Shown here: in pieces, positions 1 through 9,122 of the stretch
Numbering within the stretch: the stretch's first letter is position 1
Layout of the letters: each line of letters begins with the position of its first letter
Assembly: GCF_947488835.1 (NCBI RefSeq)
Contig: NZ_CANLBK010000003.1
Span: 424,109-488,108, forward strand
From: an uncultured Marinobacter sp.
GTDB taxonomy: Bacteria > Pseudomonadota > Gammaproteobacteria > Pseudomonadales > Oleiphilaceae
Reading direction: 5' to 3'
DNA: 64,000 bases
Notes under the pieces: model-generated
What the model saw: only the letters and a program-made list of their open reading frames with translations
Database searches by the model: none
What the model was told of the DNA's origin: nothing
Made by a program: the position numbers and the translations under genes

Positions 1-2
1 GT

Positions 3-185
3 AACCAGCCTGAACTTCCCGGAATGGATATTATCGTTCTTGGACGCCAAGGGCTTGCAGCTATGGACAATCAAGCAGTCCGAGCTTCTCTGGATGGTCT
101 CTGGCATCGGCTAACGAAGAAATATCATCAGCTACCGCCATCTCGGCCAGCAGAAGGTTCTTCTGCCGGTAAGGGAACAGGTTAA
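3..185 (+). CDS. rnpA: Ribonuclease P protein component, C-terminal end (partial)
   Basis: An open frame enters from the left edge and stops with TAA at 183-185. It encodes the last 60 residues or so, beginning [20 protein letters not shown]. The PGMDIIV-RQGLA stretch followed by a Leu/Trp-rich helix ([12 protein letters not shown]) is the usual C-terminal end of RnpA, the protein that helps the RNase P RNA cleave tRNA 5' leaders. The stop codon overlaps the yidD start (TAATG), matching the conserved rnpA-yidD-yidC order. The N-terminal half lies outside the window. Confidence 0.85.
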   Translation, partial: NQPELPGMDIIVLGRQGLAAMDNQAVRASLDGLWHRLTKKYHQLPPSRPAEGSSAGKGTG

Positions 186-478
186 TGCGAACGTTGCTTC
201 TTTTTCCCATCCGCTTCTACCAATATGCCATCAGCCCGCTAATGGCCAATCATTGCCGCCACTACCCAACCTGCTCACAATACGCTGTAGAAGCCATTTC
301 TCATCACGGGTCGCTGAAAGGTCTATATCTTTCCATAAAACGCCTGTTGAAATGCCATCCTTGGGCCGAAGGCGGTTTTGATCCGGTACCCGGTACGGTA
401 AACGCAGAGTCAGAAGAAACAATTTCCTGTTGCCCTCAGGCTGACCATTCCCCAATAACAACCCAGACCAGACAGTAA
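185..478 (+). CDS. yidD: YidD, membrane protein insertion efficiency factor
   Basis: This 97-residue protein has the YidD core: an N-terminal amphipathic [12 protein letters not shown] segment, then [15 protein letters not shown] with its cysteine pair, then [14 protein letters not shown]. YidD is a small inner-membrane-associated protein that assists YidC-dependent membrane protein insertion. The start overlaps the rnpA stop and the next gene, yidC, begins 4 bases after its stop, so the three are probably co-transcribed. The C-terminal tail after GFDPVP is Ser/Thr/Gln rich and variable, as usual. Confidence 0.93.
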   Translation: MRTLLLFPIRFYQYAISPLMANHCRHYPTCSQYAVEAISHHGSLKGLYLSIKRLLKCHPWAEGGFDPVPGTVNAESEETISCCPQADHSPITTQTRQ

Positions 479-482
479 CTCT

Positions 483-2204
483 ATGGATATTCAACGCGTC
501 GTATTATTTGCCGGCCTGGCTATTGTCAGTTATCTGATGGTACTTGCCTGGAACGAAGATTATCACCAGCCAGTTCCTACTGAACAAGTTGCTGAATCTG
601 GGCGTATTCAAGCAGATAACAGTTCTGCGGATGCGATGGTTCTTCCAGGTGATGCGTCTCAGGGAACCACAGCCTCAAATGGTGCGAATGAAGAATTTAC
701 AACACCGGAAACTGGCCAATCCGTATCAAGTGCTGCTACTTCAGGTGTGAACGTAAGTGATCAATACATCACGATCCGCACCGATGTACTGGATCTGGTT
801 GTTGACCGTGTTAGCGGTAATCTCGTCAAAAGCTCCCTACTTGCCTATAACAAATCTCTCGAAGGTAGCGAGCCTCTCACGCTTCTGAATAACACTGAAA
901 ATCGGTTTTATGTGCTCGAAAGCGGACTGATTGGCCAGAATGGACCAGATAGTGCCAAAAATGGCCAAGCCCCTGTCTACAGCACAGATGCAACCAGTTA
1001 TGAACTGGCAGAAGGTGAAAACGAACTGATCGTGAACCTTGTTCACACCATGGATAACGGTGTTCAGATCACCAAGCGTTACCAGTTCGCCCGTGACAGC
1101 TATGAAATTGGCGTTCGTTATTTGATTGATAACCGTTCCAGTGAAAACTGGCAGGGTAACTTTACTGGCAAGATCGTTCGTGACCAGTCACCAGATCCCA
1201 CGTCTGGCCCCAGCATGGGCATTAAGGCATTTCTAGGATTGGTTACCAGTTCACCTGAAGATCCTTATGAAAAGTATGATTTTGGTGACCTGGAAGACAA
1301 ACGTATAAATGAGACGGTTACCAACGGCTGGATGGCTTTTCTGCAGCACTACTTCCTTGCTGCATGGGTACCTGAGCGCGATCAACCTGCACAATTCCAG
1401 ACTACTCGCCGTGGCTCACTGCATGTAATGGGTTTCGTATACCCGGCAACAACAGTCGCACCTGGTGAAACAACAGAAATTGGCGCCAGTGCTTATGTAG
1501 GGCCGAAGATTATCGACCGTCTTGAAGCCGTTGCGCCCAGCCTCGATCGTACTGTCGACTTCGGTTGGCTGTTCTTCATCTCCTTGCCTCTGTTCATCAT
1601 CATGGAATGGTTCCACAGCTGGGTGGGTAACTGGGGTGTATCCATTATTCTGCTGACAGTTCTGGTTAAAGCTGTGTTCTTCAAACTATCTGCAACCAGC
1701 TATCGTTCAATGGGGCGTATGCGAGCAGTTGCACCTCAGCTTACCCGCCTGAAAGAACTGTACGGCGATGATCGCCAGCGCATGTCGCAGGAAATGATGG
1801 CGCTGTACAAGAAGGAAAAGATCAACCCGCTGGGTGGTTGCCTGCCAATTCTGGTTCAAATGCCGGTGTTTATCTCCCTGTACTGGGTGCTGTTTGAAAG
1901 TGTACAGCTGCGCCATGCGCCGTTCATGTTGTGGATTCACGATCTCTCGGTTATGGACCCTTACTTCATCCTGCCGATCCTGATGGGCGCCAGCATGATG
2001 TTGCAGATGAGCCTGAACCCAACGCCTCCAGATCCTATGCAGGCGAAGATCATGAAGTTGATGCCGATAGTATTTACCATCTTCTTCCTGTGGTTCCCGG
2101 CGGGTCTGGTACTCTACTGGTTGGTAAACAACATTCTGTCGATCAGCCAGCAGTGGTACATTACCCGCAAGATTGAAGCGGAAATGGCCACTAAAAAGCA
2201 CTGA
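483..2204 (+). CDS. yidC: Membrane protein insertase YidC
   Basis: YidC (Oxa1/Alb3 family) inserts and folds inner-membrane proteins, alone or with SecYEG. The 573-residue protein has an N-terminal signal anchor (residues 5-22), a Ser/Thr/Asn-rich linker to about residue 90, a large periplasmic beta domain (about 95-340), and the conserved C-terminal membrane core. The core shows the hydrophilic-groove arginine region (KLSATSYRSMGRM), the cytoplasmic helical hairpin with YKKEKINPLGGCLP, and the last transmembrane helices ending WYITRKIEAEMATKKH. Length is normal for a gammaproteobacterial YidC. It follows yidD with a 4-base gap. Confidence 0.97.
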   Translation: MDIQRVVLFAGLAIVSYLMVLAWNEDYHQPVPTEQVAESGRIQADNSSADAMVLPGDASQGTTASNGANEEFTTPETGQSVSSAATSGVNVSDQYITIRTDVLDLVVDRVSGNLVKSSLLAYNKSLEGSEPLTLLNNTENRFYVLESGLIGQNGPDSAKNGQAPVYSTDATSYELAEGENELIVNLVHTMDNGVQITKRYQFARDSYEIGVRYLIDNRSSENWQGNFTGKIVRDQSPDPTSGPSMGIKAFLGLVTSSPEDPYEKYDFGDLEDKRINETVTNGWMAFLQHYFLAAWVPERDQPAQFQTTRRGSLHVMGFVYPATTVAPGETTEIGASAYVGPKIIDRLEAVAPSLDRTVDFGWLFFISLPLFIIMEWFHSWVGNWGVSIILLTVLVKAVFFKLSATSYRSMGRMRAVAPQLTRLKELYGDDRQRMSQEMMALYKKEKINPLGGCLPILVQMPVFISLYWVLFESVQLRHAPFMLWIHDLSVMDPYFILPILMGASMMLQMSLNPTPPDPMQAKIMKLMPIVFTIFFLWFPAGLVLYWLVNNILSISQQWYITRKIEAEMATKKH

Positions 2205-2225
2205 CGCTTTGACCGATTGATTGTT

Positions 2226-2259
2226 CAGTAAAGGCTCCGTGACGGGGCCTTTACTGTTT
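2226..2259 (+). terminator. Rho-independent terminator after yidC
   Basis: A perfect 10-base stem, CAGTAAAGGC (2226-2235) with GCCTTTACTG (2247-2256), encloses an 11-base loop and is followed by TTT. It lies between the yidC stop and the mnmE start and probably ends the rnpA-yidD-yidC transcript in part. The short T-run suggests incomplete termination. Confidence 0.7.
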
Positions 2260-2296
2260 CAGGAATGCACAAAATAGTGTGTAAGAGGCATGATTC

Positions 2297-3685
2297 ATGA
2301 ACCAGAGCGCTAGCACCTCCCATACTCCCGACACCATTGCAGCCATAGCCACCGCACCCGGCCAGGCTGGTGTGGGGATCGTTCGAGTATCCGGCCCTCT
2401 GGCAAAGCCTATTGCTACAAAGATGCTGGGTTACACTCCAAAGCCCAGATACGCCCACTACGGGGGCTTTCTGGATCAGAACAGTGACCTTATTGATGAG
2501 GGTATCGGGCTATTTTTCCCGAACCCTAATTCGTTCACTGGTGAAGATGTTTTTGAATTGCAGGGGCATGGTGGCACCATAATTCTGGATTTGTTATTGC
2601 GGGAAGTTTGCCGTCACGGAGCCAGGCTGGCACGCCCTGGTGAATTCTCTGAGCGAGCGTTTCTTAACGACAAGCTTGATCTGGCCCAGGCCGAAGCCAT
2701 TGCGGATCTTATTGAAAGCAGTTCCGAGCAAGCTGCGCGCTGCGCGGTGAGATCCATGCAAGGTGTATTTTCCCGGAGTATCGAAACGCTGGTTGAAGCC
2801 GTTACCCATCTACGAATTTATGTAGAAGCCGCCATCGATTTTCCGGAAGAGGAAATCGACTTTTTGGCTGATGGCAAAGTGGGCAGCGACCTGCAGACGT
2901 TGCTGGAACAACTTGAGGGTATTCTGGGTGAAGCCCAACAGGGTACGATTCTCCGCGATGGCATGAAGGTCGTCATTGCAGGACGCCCTAATGCCGGGAA
3001 ATCCAGCCTGCTGAATGCTCTTGCCGGTCGGGAAGCAGCGATTGTCACCGCCATTGAAGGCACCACCCGAGACGTGCTTAGGGAACATATTCATATTGAT
3101 GGTATGCCTCTGCATATTATCGACACGGCTGGCCTGCGAGACAGCCCGGATGAAGTGGAACAAATCGGTATTGCCCGTGCCTGGGAGGAGATACGCCAGG
3201 CAGACCGTATTCTGCTCATGGTGGATGCCACCACCACGGATAAAACCACACCCCACGAAATTTGGCCGGATTTTATCGATCAATTACCCGCTGCTGCACC
3301 GGTAACAGTAATCCGGAACAAGGTGGATCTGAGTGGTGAGAGCATAGGTATTTCAGAGGTATCCAACGGCGATAAACCAGTGATTCGCTTGGCAGCCAAG
3401 TCAACTGAAGGATTGGACGTACTGAGGGATCACCTCAAGCAATGTATGGGCTTCGCCAGCACCACAGAAGGTGGCTTCCTTGCCCGACGCAGGCACCTGG
3501 ATGCGCTTGAACGCGCCAAAGACTTCCTCATACAAGGGCAAGCCCAACTGGAAGGTTATGGTGCCGGGGAATTGCTAGCCGAGGATTTAAGAGCCGCTCA
3601 GGATGCGCTTGGGGAAATCACCGGGCAAATTACGCCGGATGAGTTGTTGGGTAAAATCTTTGGATCCTTTTGCATCGGAAAGTGA
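2297..3685 (+). CDS. mnmE: tRNA modification GTPase MnmE
   Basis: MnmE works with MnmG to install the (carboxymethyl)aminomethyl group on U34 of several tRNAs, using GTP and tetrahydrofolate. The 462-residue product has the N-terminal folate-binding domain ([20 protein letters not shown]), a central helical domain, the embedded G domain with P-loop [14 protein letters not shown] (about residues 225-238), the switch GTTRD and DTAGLRD motif, NKVD, and the invariant C-terminal CIGK. In related genomes mnmG follows closely; here mnmG lies 13.9 kb downstream. Confidence 0.97.
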   Translation: MNQSASTSHTPDTIAAIATAPGQAGVGIVRVSGPLAKPIATKMLGYTPKPRYAHYGGFLDQNSDLIDEGIGLFFPNPNSFTGEDVFELQGHGGTIILDLLLREVCRHGARLARPGEFSERAFLNDKLDLAQAEAIADLIESSSEQAARCAVRSMQGVFSRSIETLVEAVTHLRIYVEAAIDFPEEEIDFLADGKVGSDLQTLLEQLEGILGEAQQGTILRDGMKVVIAGRPNAGKSSLLNALAGREAAIVTAIEGTTRDVLREHIHIDGMPLHIIDTAGLRDSPDEVEQIGIARAWEEIRQADRILLMVDATTTDKTTPHEIWPDFIDQLPAAAPVTVIRNKVDLSGESIGISEVSNGDKPVIRLAAKSTEGLDVLRDHLKQCMGFASTTEGGFLARRRHLDALERAKDFLIQGQAQLEGYGAGELLAEDLRAAQDALGEITGQITPDELLGKIFGSFCIGK

Positions 3686-3782
3686 GCCAAATCCGCAGTA
3701 AATACCACTAGATTCGTCGCATGCTGCTGATAAATCGATACACTACTATCGAACATTCGGAATAAACAGCGAGGTCGAACTC

Positions 3783-5249
3783 ATGTCTGAGAGCTACCAG
3801 AATCTTCATCTGCAACTGCTGGCAGGGGAATGGCGTGAGGGTAGCGGCGATGAATCCCGCTCTGTCATAAACCCCTATTCGGGCGAAACCTTGCTCTCGA
3901 TCCGGTCGGCGACCTCTTCTGATCTTGATGCGACATACCATAAAGCTGCAGAAGCTCAGCTAGCCTGGGCGGACACGCCGCCAGGGGAGCGCTCTGCTTT
4001 GTTGTTGCGGGCGGTGTCGATCTTTGACGAACGTAAAGATGAGATTATTGACTGGCTGATACAAGAATCCGGAAGTACACGATTAAAAGCCAACATCGAA
4101 TGGGGCAGTGCCCGGGGAATCACTCTGGAAGCGGCCAGTATGCCAGCGAGGGCTCAGGGTGCCACCATGGGCAGCGATATTCCGGGAAAAGACAACTTCG
4201 CGTATCGCAGGCCGTTAGGTGTTGTAGGCGTAATCAGCCCCTGGAACTTTCCTTTGCACCTTTCACAACGGTCTGTCGCACCTGCTATTGCTCTTGGTAA
4301 TGCGGTGGTGATCAAACCCGCGAGTGATACACCAATCACGGGTGGTTTACTTCTGGCCCGCATCTTTGAAGAAGCGGGCTTGCCCGCAGGTTTGCTGAGC
4401 GTGGTGATTGGCCCTGGATCGGCCATTGGTGACGATTTCGTCGCTCATCCCATTCCTTCCCTGATTTCATTTACCGGCTCTACGCCGGTCGGTAAGAAAA
4501 TCGGCAAGATCGCGACTGGTGGGCGCTATCTGAAAAAAGTCGCTCTGGAACTGGGGGGCAACAGTCCCTTTGTAGTGCTTGACGATGCAGACGTCGAACA
4601 GGCGGTGAAAGCAGCGATATTTGGTAAGTTTCTGCATCAAGGCCAGATTTGCATGGCTATCAACCGGATTATTGTCGATACCAAGGTTTACGACCGCTTT
4701 GTGGAAGGCTTTGTCGCACACGCCAGCAAGCTGGACGTTGGTGATCCCTCTGCGATGGAAACAGCCATTGGTCCGATCATCAATAAATCCCAGCTTGAAA
4801 GTTTGCAACAGAAAATTACGAAAGCCAAAGAGCAGGGCGCAAAAGTACTCCTTGAAGGCAACATTGATGGGCAAGTGGTTCCACCGCACGTTTTTGGTGG
4901 CGTAACGGCCGATATGGAGATCAGTAGTGATGAGATTTTCGGGCCGATCGTGGGTATCCAGAAAGCCCGGGACGAACAACACGCTCTTGAACTCGCTAAC
5001 AGCACGGAATTTGGTCTCTCCAGTGCCGTGTTTTCCGGCGATCTCTACAGGGGACTGGCGTTTGCTCGCAAGATCAGAGCAGGCATGGCTCATGTGAACG
5101 ATATGCCGGTAAACGATGAAGCACACATGCCCTTTGGCGGTGAGAAAAACTCGGGTCTGGGCCGTTTCAACGGCGACTGGGCCATCGAAGAGTTTTCCAC
5201 AGTTCAGTGGGTGAGCGTGCAGAAAACTCCGAGACAATATCCGTTTTGA
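3783..5249 (+). CDS. NAD(P)-dependent aldehyde dehydrogenase
   Basis: This 488-residue member of the aldehyde dehydrogenase superfamily oxidises an aldehyde to the acid. Visible landmarks are the cofactor loop SPWNFP, the [12 protein letters not shown] nucleotide-binding segment, the general-base glutamate in LELGGN (E256) and the nucleophile cysteine in GQICMA (C290). The C-terminal oligomerisation part has [14 protein letters not shown]. Overall it looks most like aromatic (benzaldehyde, vanillin, salicylaldehyde) dehydrogenases, but the true substrate cannot be read from sequence. It stands alone, with a short intergenic region on each side and a convergent neighbour. Confidence 0.9.
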   Translation: MSESYQNLHLQLLAGEWREGSGDESRSVINPYSGETLLSIRSATSSDLDATYHKAAEAQLAWADTPPGERSALLLRAVSIFDERKDEIIDWLIQESGSTRLKANIEWGSARGITLEAASMPARAQGATMGSDIPGKDNFAYRRPLGVVGVISPWNFPLHLSQRSVAPAIALGNAVVIKPASDTPITGGLLLARIFEEAGLPAGLLSVVIGPGSAIGDDFVAHPIPSLISFTGSTPVGKKIGKIATGGRYLKKVALELGGNSPFVVLDDADVEQAVKAAIFGKFLHQGQICMAINRIIVDTKVYDRFVEGFVAHASKLDVGDPSAMETAIGPIINKSQLESLQQKITKAKEQGAKVLLEGNIDGQVVPPHVFGGVTADMEISSDEIFGPIVGIQKARDEQHALELANSTEFGLSSAVFSGDLYRGLAFARKIRAGMAHVNDMPVNDEAHMPFGGEKNSGLGRFNGDWAIEEFSTVQWVSVQKTPRQYPF

Positions 5250-5294
5250 TCAAGCTCGTGACGTGACAGACCCGGCTGTAAGGGTTCGTTATCC

Positions 5295-5753
5295 CTAGAT
5301 GCAACACGCTTTGAACTTCCTGCCGCTTCCACAGGGGCAGGATTCATTGCGACCGGGTTTCAAAACACCTTCCTGTGGTTGGCCTTTCAGGTAGTACCAA
5401 CGCCCATCCTCCCGCACAAACTCCGAGTTTTCCTGCAAATACCCCCAACCAGATCCCATGCGATAAATCGCCTGAAAGTACACCTGGCCGGTGTTGCCCG
5501 TTTCTCCGCTACCAAGAATTCGCAAAGTTACCCAATCTGGCGACTCGTCCAGATCCATCGCCGTTGGTCGAGTGCTGTAGTGCCAGCTGGCGCGGATGTA
5601 GTCTTCAAGCTTCAATACAAAGCCGGTGAAGCGCGAGCGCATAAGCGCCTCAGGAGTGAGGGCAGTGGCGCCCTCGTGGTAACGCTGGCAGCAATCCGCA
5701 TAGGTGCGCTGGCTGCCACAGGGACAATATAGGATAGCGGTATGATCAGGCAT
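5295..5753 (-). CDS. YchJ-like SEC-C motif protein
   Basis: The product has two cysteine clusters, an N-terminal CPCGSQRTYADCC and a C-terminal ESCPCGSGRKFKACC (SEC-C zinc-binding motif), around an NTF2-like middle domain that starts LMRSRFTGFV. This is the layout of the E. coli YchJ family, whose function is not established. I chose the Met at 5753 (MPDHTAILYCPCGS, about 152 aa) because YchJ proteins begin just before the first cysteine cluster. An upstream in-frame ATG at 5822 adds 23 residues, and neither start has a strong ribosome site. It converges on the aldehyde dehydrogenase gene. Confidence 0.83.
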   Translation of the reverse strand: MPDHTAILYCPCGSQRTYADCCQRYHEGATALTPEALMRSRFTGFVLKLEDYIRASWHYSTRPTAMDLDESPDWVTLRILGSGETGNTGQVYFQAIYRMGSGWGYLQENSEFVREDGRWYYLKGQPQEGVLKPGRNESCPCGSGRKFKACCI

Positions 5754-5837
5754 AAGGTGATAACTTTTGTGCGTGAAGCTAATGCGAACCAGTATACCAG
5801 CCTGATCCGGAGCTGATTTCATTTCGTTTAAAACAGT

Positions 5838-5856
5838 TTAATGATATCTATTGCCA
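5838..5856 (+). promoter_or_regulatory. Possible Fur box upstream of the TonB receptor
   Basis: TTAATGATATCTATTGCCA resembles the Fur consensus GATAATGATAATCATTATC, with both AATGATA and ATT blocks in register, about 60-80 bases before the receptor start. It would fit iron-repressed expression. The match is by eye only and the right half is poor. Confidence 0.38.
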
Positions 5857-5917
5857 TATGTAAACGAGAAGTAATATCATTCGCATCTTTCGGATATGGA
5901 CCAAAAGGACGGATGGT

Positions 5918-8026
5918 ATGTTGTTTTATCGGATAGCCATGGGCGCGGCCTGCAGCGCGCTTGTTTTCAATACGGCTGCACAAGCGCAGCCCGTGGAGCT
6001 GAGTGAAATGGTGGTAACTGCCTCTGGCTTTGAACAGACCCAGTCTGCTGCGCCTGCCAGTATTACTGTTATTTCCGGTGAAGAGATCCGCAGCAAACAA
6101 GCGTTCAGCCTCACCGATATTCTGGATGATGTGGAAGGCCTGGATGTTAGTGGTTCTGTAGGTAAGACCGGCGGTTTTGACATCCGTATGCGAGGAATGC
6201 CGGCAGAATATACCCTGATCCTGATTGATGGGCGACGACAGAACACCGCCGGCAACGTAACCCCAAATGGTTTTGGTCAATCGGCAACCAGTTTTCTACC
6301 GCCGCCGGCCGCTATCGAACGTATAGAAGTGGTGCGTGGGCCCATGTCCACTCTTTATGGCTCAGATGCTATGGGGGGCGTTATAAACATCATCACCCGT
6401 AAAGTCAGCCCGGAATGGGTTACCTCTCTCACAGCAGAAACGACCCTCAATCAGGATAGCGACTTCGGCAACAGCCGGGCCTATAGCGCCTACACCACGG
6501 GCCCTCTTGTAGATAACCTTATAGGCATGCAGCTGCGTGGCCGTTGGTTCGAGCGGGATGAATCTACCCTGGAATTTCTGGATCTCAACGGTGATCCGAT
6601 CGAAGTCAGCACCCGTGGGCCCAGCCCAGTGGAATCTGAACAATATACGGTTGGCGGCCGCTTCACCGTGACGCCGGATGAATCCAACGATCTATGGGTG
6701 GATATTGAAAGCAGCCGGCAGGACTACGACAACTCTGAGGGTCAGTTAGGAACCTTGGGGCCACAGGGTTACGGCCCGGAGCTGGAGTTTGATCGCGATC
6801 AGTTTGCAGTTGGCCACACCGGGCGTTTCGACATTGGCACCTTGGAAACGAGCATCATGAGAAACGTAACGGAAACCGGCGGGCGAGTGATACCCAATGG
6901 AGTACCGGGGAAAACACCAGGTTCGGACCGGGAGTTGAAGGCGGAAAACCGTGTGGTCGACAGTAAGCTGGTGATGCCTTTGGCCAATCATGTGGTGACC
7001 GTTGGTGGCCAGTGGTTAGACGCACGAATGATTGATGGCGTGGCCAGTGAAGAGTTCAAGCAGAAAACTCAAGCCTTGTTTGTTGAGGACGAATGGTTTC
7101 TGGCGGATGATCTTGCACTTACACTGGGTGGCCGGTACGACAACCACGATTCTTTCGGCGGCCAGTTCAGCCCGCGAGCCTACCTTGTTTGGAACTCTAC
7201 CCCTGATATGACCGTTAAAGGTGGTGTAAGCCGTGGCTATAAAACACCAGGCCTCGAGCAGTTGGCGCCCGGAGTTATCGGTTTTACCGGGCAGGGTACT
7301 ATTCCGTTATTTGGAAACCCGGATTTGAAACCGGAGAAATCCACATCTTCAGAACTGGCCGTGATCTACGAAAAGCCAGCAGGCTATCGGGTTGGCGCAA
7401 CGGTGTTCTACAACGAATTCACAGACAAAATTTCAGAAGGTCCGGATCAGTTGAACTGCAGTTATGCACAAGATCCGAACCGTCCTGGCTGTGTGGATAA
7501 GGGTAACTGGCCTCTAGCGGATGTTTTTGGGCAGGACATCAACATTGATGAAGCCATTACCCAGGGCGTGGAACTGCAGGGCTCCGTGCCGTTCGCACAG
7601 GCTTGGCGCCTAAGTGCGAATTACACGTACACCGACAGTGAGCAGAAATCTGGGGAGAACAAAGGCGAGCCACTTACCGATACACCCAAGCATATGGCAA
7701 ACCTTTCCTTGCGCTGGACGCCGTCGCTCCGCTGGTCGACTTTTGTGAAGGCCCAGTATGAAAGCGAGCGCTACCGAGCCCGAGACAGAATTCGCGGGGC
7801 TGCTTCCTATGCCGATCTGGGCGACTTCAAAGCCGTTACCCTGGTGCATCTGGGTGGCCAGTATCAGGCGACTGACAACCTTGGTTTCAGCGCCACCATC
7901 TATAACCTGTTGGATGAGGATTTTATTGAGTATCGGGCTTACGATAACGACGCCAGCTATGGAAACCTCTACGCCAATTCTGAAGAAGGTCGGCGTCTCT
8001 GGGTGTCTGCCACCTACTCATTCTGA
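5918..8026 (+). CDS. TonB-dependent outer-membrane receptor (siderophore/colicin-receptor type)
   Basis: This 702-residue outer-membrane transporter has a signal peptide (MLFYRIAMGAACSALVFNTA, cut after AQA), a TonB box-like segment (ELSEMVVTAS), a plug domain (about residues 40-155, with RGMPAEYTLILIDGRRQ and RIEVVRGPMSTLYGSDAMGGVINIIT) and a 22-strand barrel ending with an aromatic residue (WVSATYSF). The plug and barrel resemble FepA/CirA-type catecholate siderophore receptors. Such receptors draw energy from TonB-ExbBD. No uptake permease or siderophore genes sit next to it. The ligand is inferred only from family resemblance. Confidence 0.9.
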   Translation: MLFYRIAMGAACSALVFNTAAQAQPVELSEMVVTASGFEQTQSAAPASITVISGEEIRSKQAFSLTDILDDVEGLDVSGSVGKTGGFDIRMRGMPAEYTLILIDGRRQNTAGNVTPNGFGQSATSFLPPPAAIERIEVVRGPMSTLYGSDAMGGVINIITRKVSPEWVTSLTAETTLNQDSDFGNSRAYSAYTTGPLVDNLIGMQLRGRWFERDESTLEFLDLNGDPIEVSTRGPSPVESEQYTVGGRFTVTPDESNDLWVDIESSRQDYDNSEGQLGTLGPQGYGPELEFDRDQFAVGHTGRFDIGTLETSIMRNVTETGGRVIPNGVPGKTPGSDRELKAENRVVDSKLVMPLANHVVTVGGQWLDARMIDGVASEEFKQKTQALFVEDEWFLADDLALTLGGRYDNHDSFGGQFSPRAYLVWNSTPDMTVKGGVSRGYKTPGLEQLAPGVIGFTGQGTIPLFGNPDLKPEKSTSSELAVIYEKPAGYRVGATVFYNEFTDKISEGPDQLNCSYAQDPNRPGCVDKGNWPLADVFGQDINIDEAITQGVELQGSVPFAQAWRLSANYTYTDSEQKSGENKGEPLTDTPKHMANLSLRWTPSLRWSTFVKAQYESERYRARDRIRGAASYADLGDFKAVTLVHLGGQYQATDNLGFSATIYNLLDEDFIEYRAYDNDASYGNLYANSEEGRRLWVSATYSF

Positions 8027-8070
8027 CACCCTTGCCCGGTGGATTCTAAAATTTGATGGTTATCGGTTTT

Positions 8071-8105
8071 GCTATCGGCAGTATTGCCGGTAGCATTTTT
8101 TGTTT
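8071..8105 (+). terminator. Rho-independent terminator after the TonB receptor
   Basis: GCTATCGGCA (8071-8080) pairs with TGCCGGTAGC (8085-8094) around a GTAT loop, with one G-T pair, and is followed by ATTTTTTGTTTT. This is a classical intrinsic terminator, 45 bases after the receptor stop. Confidence 0.85.
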
Positions 8106-8227
8106 TACGAAAACACACATATTCCTTCTAAAATAGTGATGAACATTGCGGTAAGCTTCCGAATAGTCGGGTTCCATCTGTGCTTGAGCTCTTTGTAAGA
8201 TTATCCAAGATAAAAAGGAGAGTATCT

Positions 8228-8983
8228 GTGTTTAAACGTATTCGTTGCGTCGCGCTGGTGATTGCGGTCATAGGAAGCATGGCGTCGGAGTTGGCTTATG
8301 CATCGGACAAGTTGTATCTGTACACGGAGAACTTCCCCCCCTATAACATGAGCTCCTCGGGCCGGGCTTTTGAGCACAATGCAACTGAAATCGATGGCAT
8401 TTGTACTGAAATGGTTAAGGCCATACTGAAAAACACAGATTTGGATTACGTGATCAAATTACGTAATTGGGATTATGGCTACAACCGGGCATTGGATAAG
8501 TCGAACCATGGGATTTTCTGTACAACGTTTACTGAAGAGCGCGAGAACAGGTTCAAGTGGGTAGGACCGCTGACTAAAAATCTTTGGACGATCTTTGCGG
8601 CCAGTGGAGCTAACCTGAAGATTGATAAGCTGGAAGACACCAAAGGCATGCTTTACGCCGGGTATCGTAATGATGTCATGACCACGTATTTGCTTGATCG
8701 TGGGTATGAAGTATCCGCCATGGAGAGCGATGATATTAACCCGAAGCGTCTTGAACTTGGCCAGGTAGATTTGTGGATTGCCGACCGCTTGGCAGGGCCA
8801 TACTTTGCTTCTCAGCAAGATGTGGAAGGGCTTCAGCCAGTATTTTCGTTTAACGAAACTGAATTGTATCTGGCTATGAATCTGGGTACATCTGAAGAGA
8901 TCATGCGAAAACTGCAGGAAGGTCTCAACAAGATCAGGAGCAGCGGCATGTACGAGGCTATTGAGACTAAATACGGCCTTTAA
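8228..8983 (+). CDS. Periplasmic solute-binding protein (SBP family 3-like)
   Basis: This is a 251-residue exported protein. The N-terminus (MFKRIRCVALVIAVIGSMAS, then ELAYAS) is a signal peptide, and the mature part opens with LYLYTENFPPYNMS, the typical first strand of family 3 extracellular solute-binding proteins. GTG at 8228 is preferred because AAGGAG sits 7 bases upstream at 8215-8220; an earlier in-frame start would put charged residues before the signal peptide. There is no ABC permease or ATPase nearby, so it may be an orphan binding or sensory protein. Related orphan proteins with FPPY motifs are common in marine Gammaproteobacteria. The ligand is unknown. Confidence 0.8.
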   Translation: MFKRIRCVALVIAVIGSMASELAYASDKLYLYTENFPPYNMSSSGRAFEHNATEIDGICTEMVKAILKNTDLDYVIKLRNWDYGYNRALDKSNHGIFCTTFTEERENRFKWVGPLTKNLWTIFAASGANLKIDKLEDTKGMLYAGYRNDVMTTYLLDRGYEVSAMESDDINPKRLELGQVDLWIADRLAGPYFASQQDVEGLQPVFSFNETELYLAMNLGTSEEIMRKLQEGLNKIRSSGMYEAIETKYGL

Positions 8984-9011
8984 GTCTGATCTGTTAATAG
9001 CACGTTGTTTG

Positions 9012-9037
9012 AAGGGGGAGTTGGTTCCCCCTTTTTT
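9012..9037 (+). terminator. Rho-independent terminator between convergent genes
   Basis: AAGGGGGA (9012-9019) pairs with TTCCCCCTT (from 9025) around a short loop and is followed by a run of T to 9037. It ends the solute-binding protein gene and faces the converging acyl-CoA dehydrogenase gene. Confidence 0.85.
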
Positions 9038-9122
9038 CCAGCCTCCCCCTACTCCCGGATTCAAGAAGACTACAGGTTATTGTGGCGCCCCGGGATAGCC
9101 AATTGTGGCTCTTTATCCGGGC

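Noticed and set aside
1707..2201. Long minus-strand open frame opposite yidC.
   Set aside because: It is a shadow of a highly conserved gene, with no start context and no recognisable domain.
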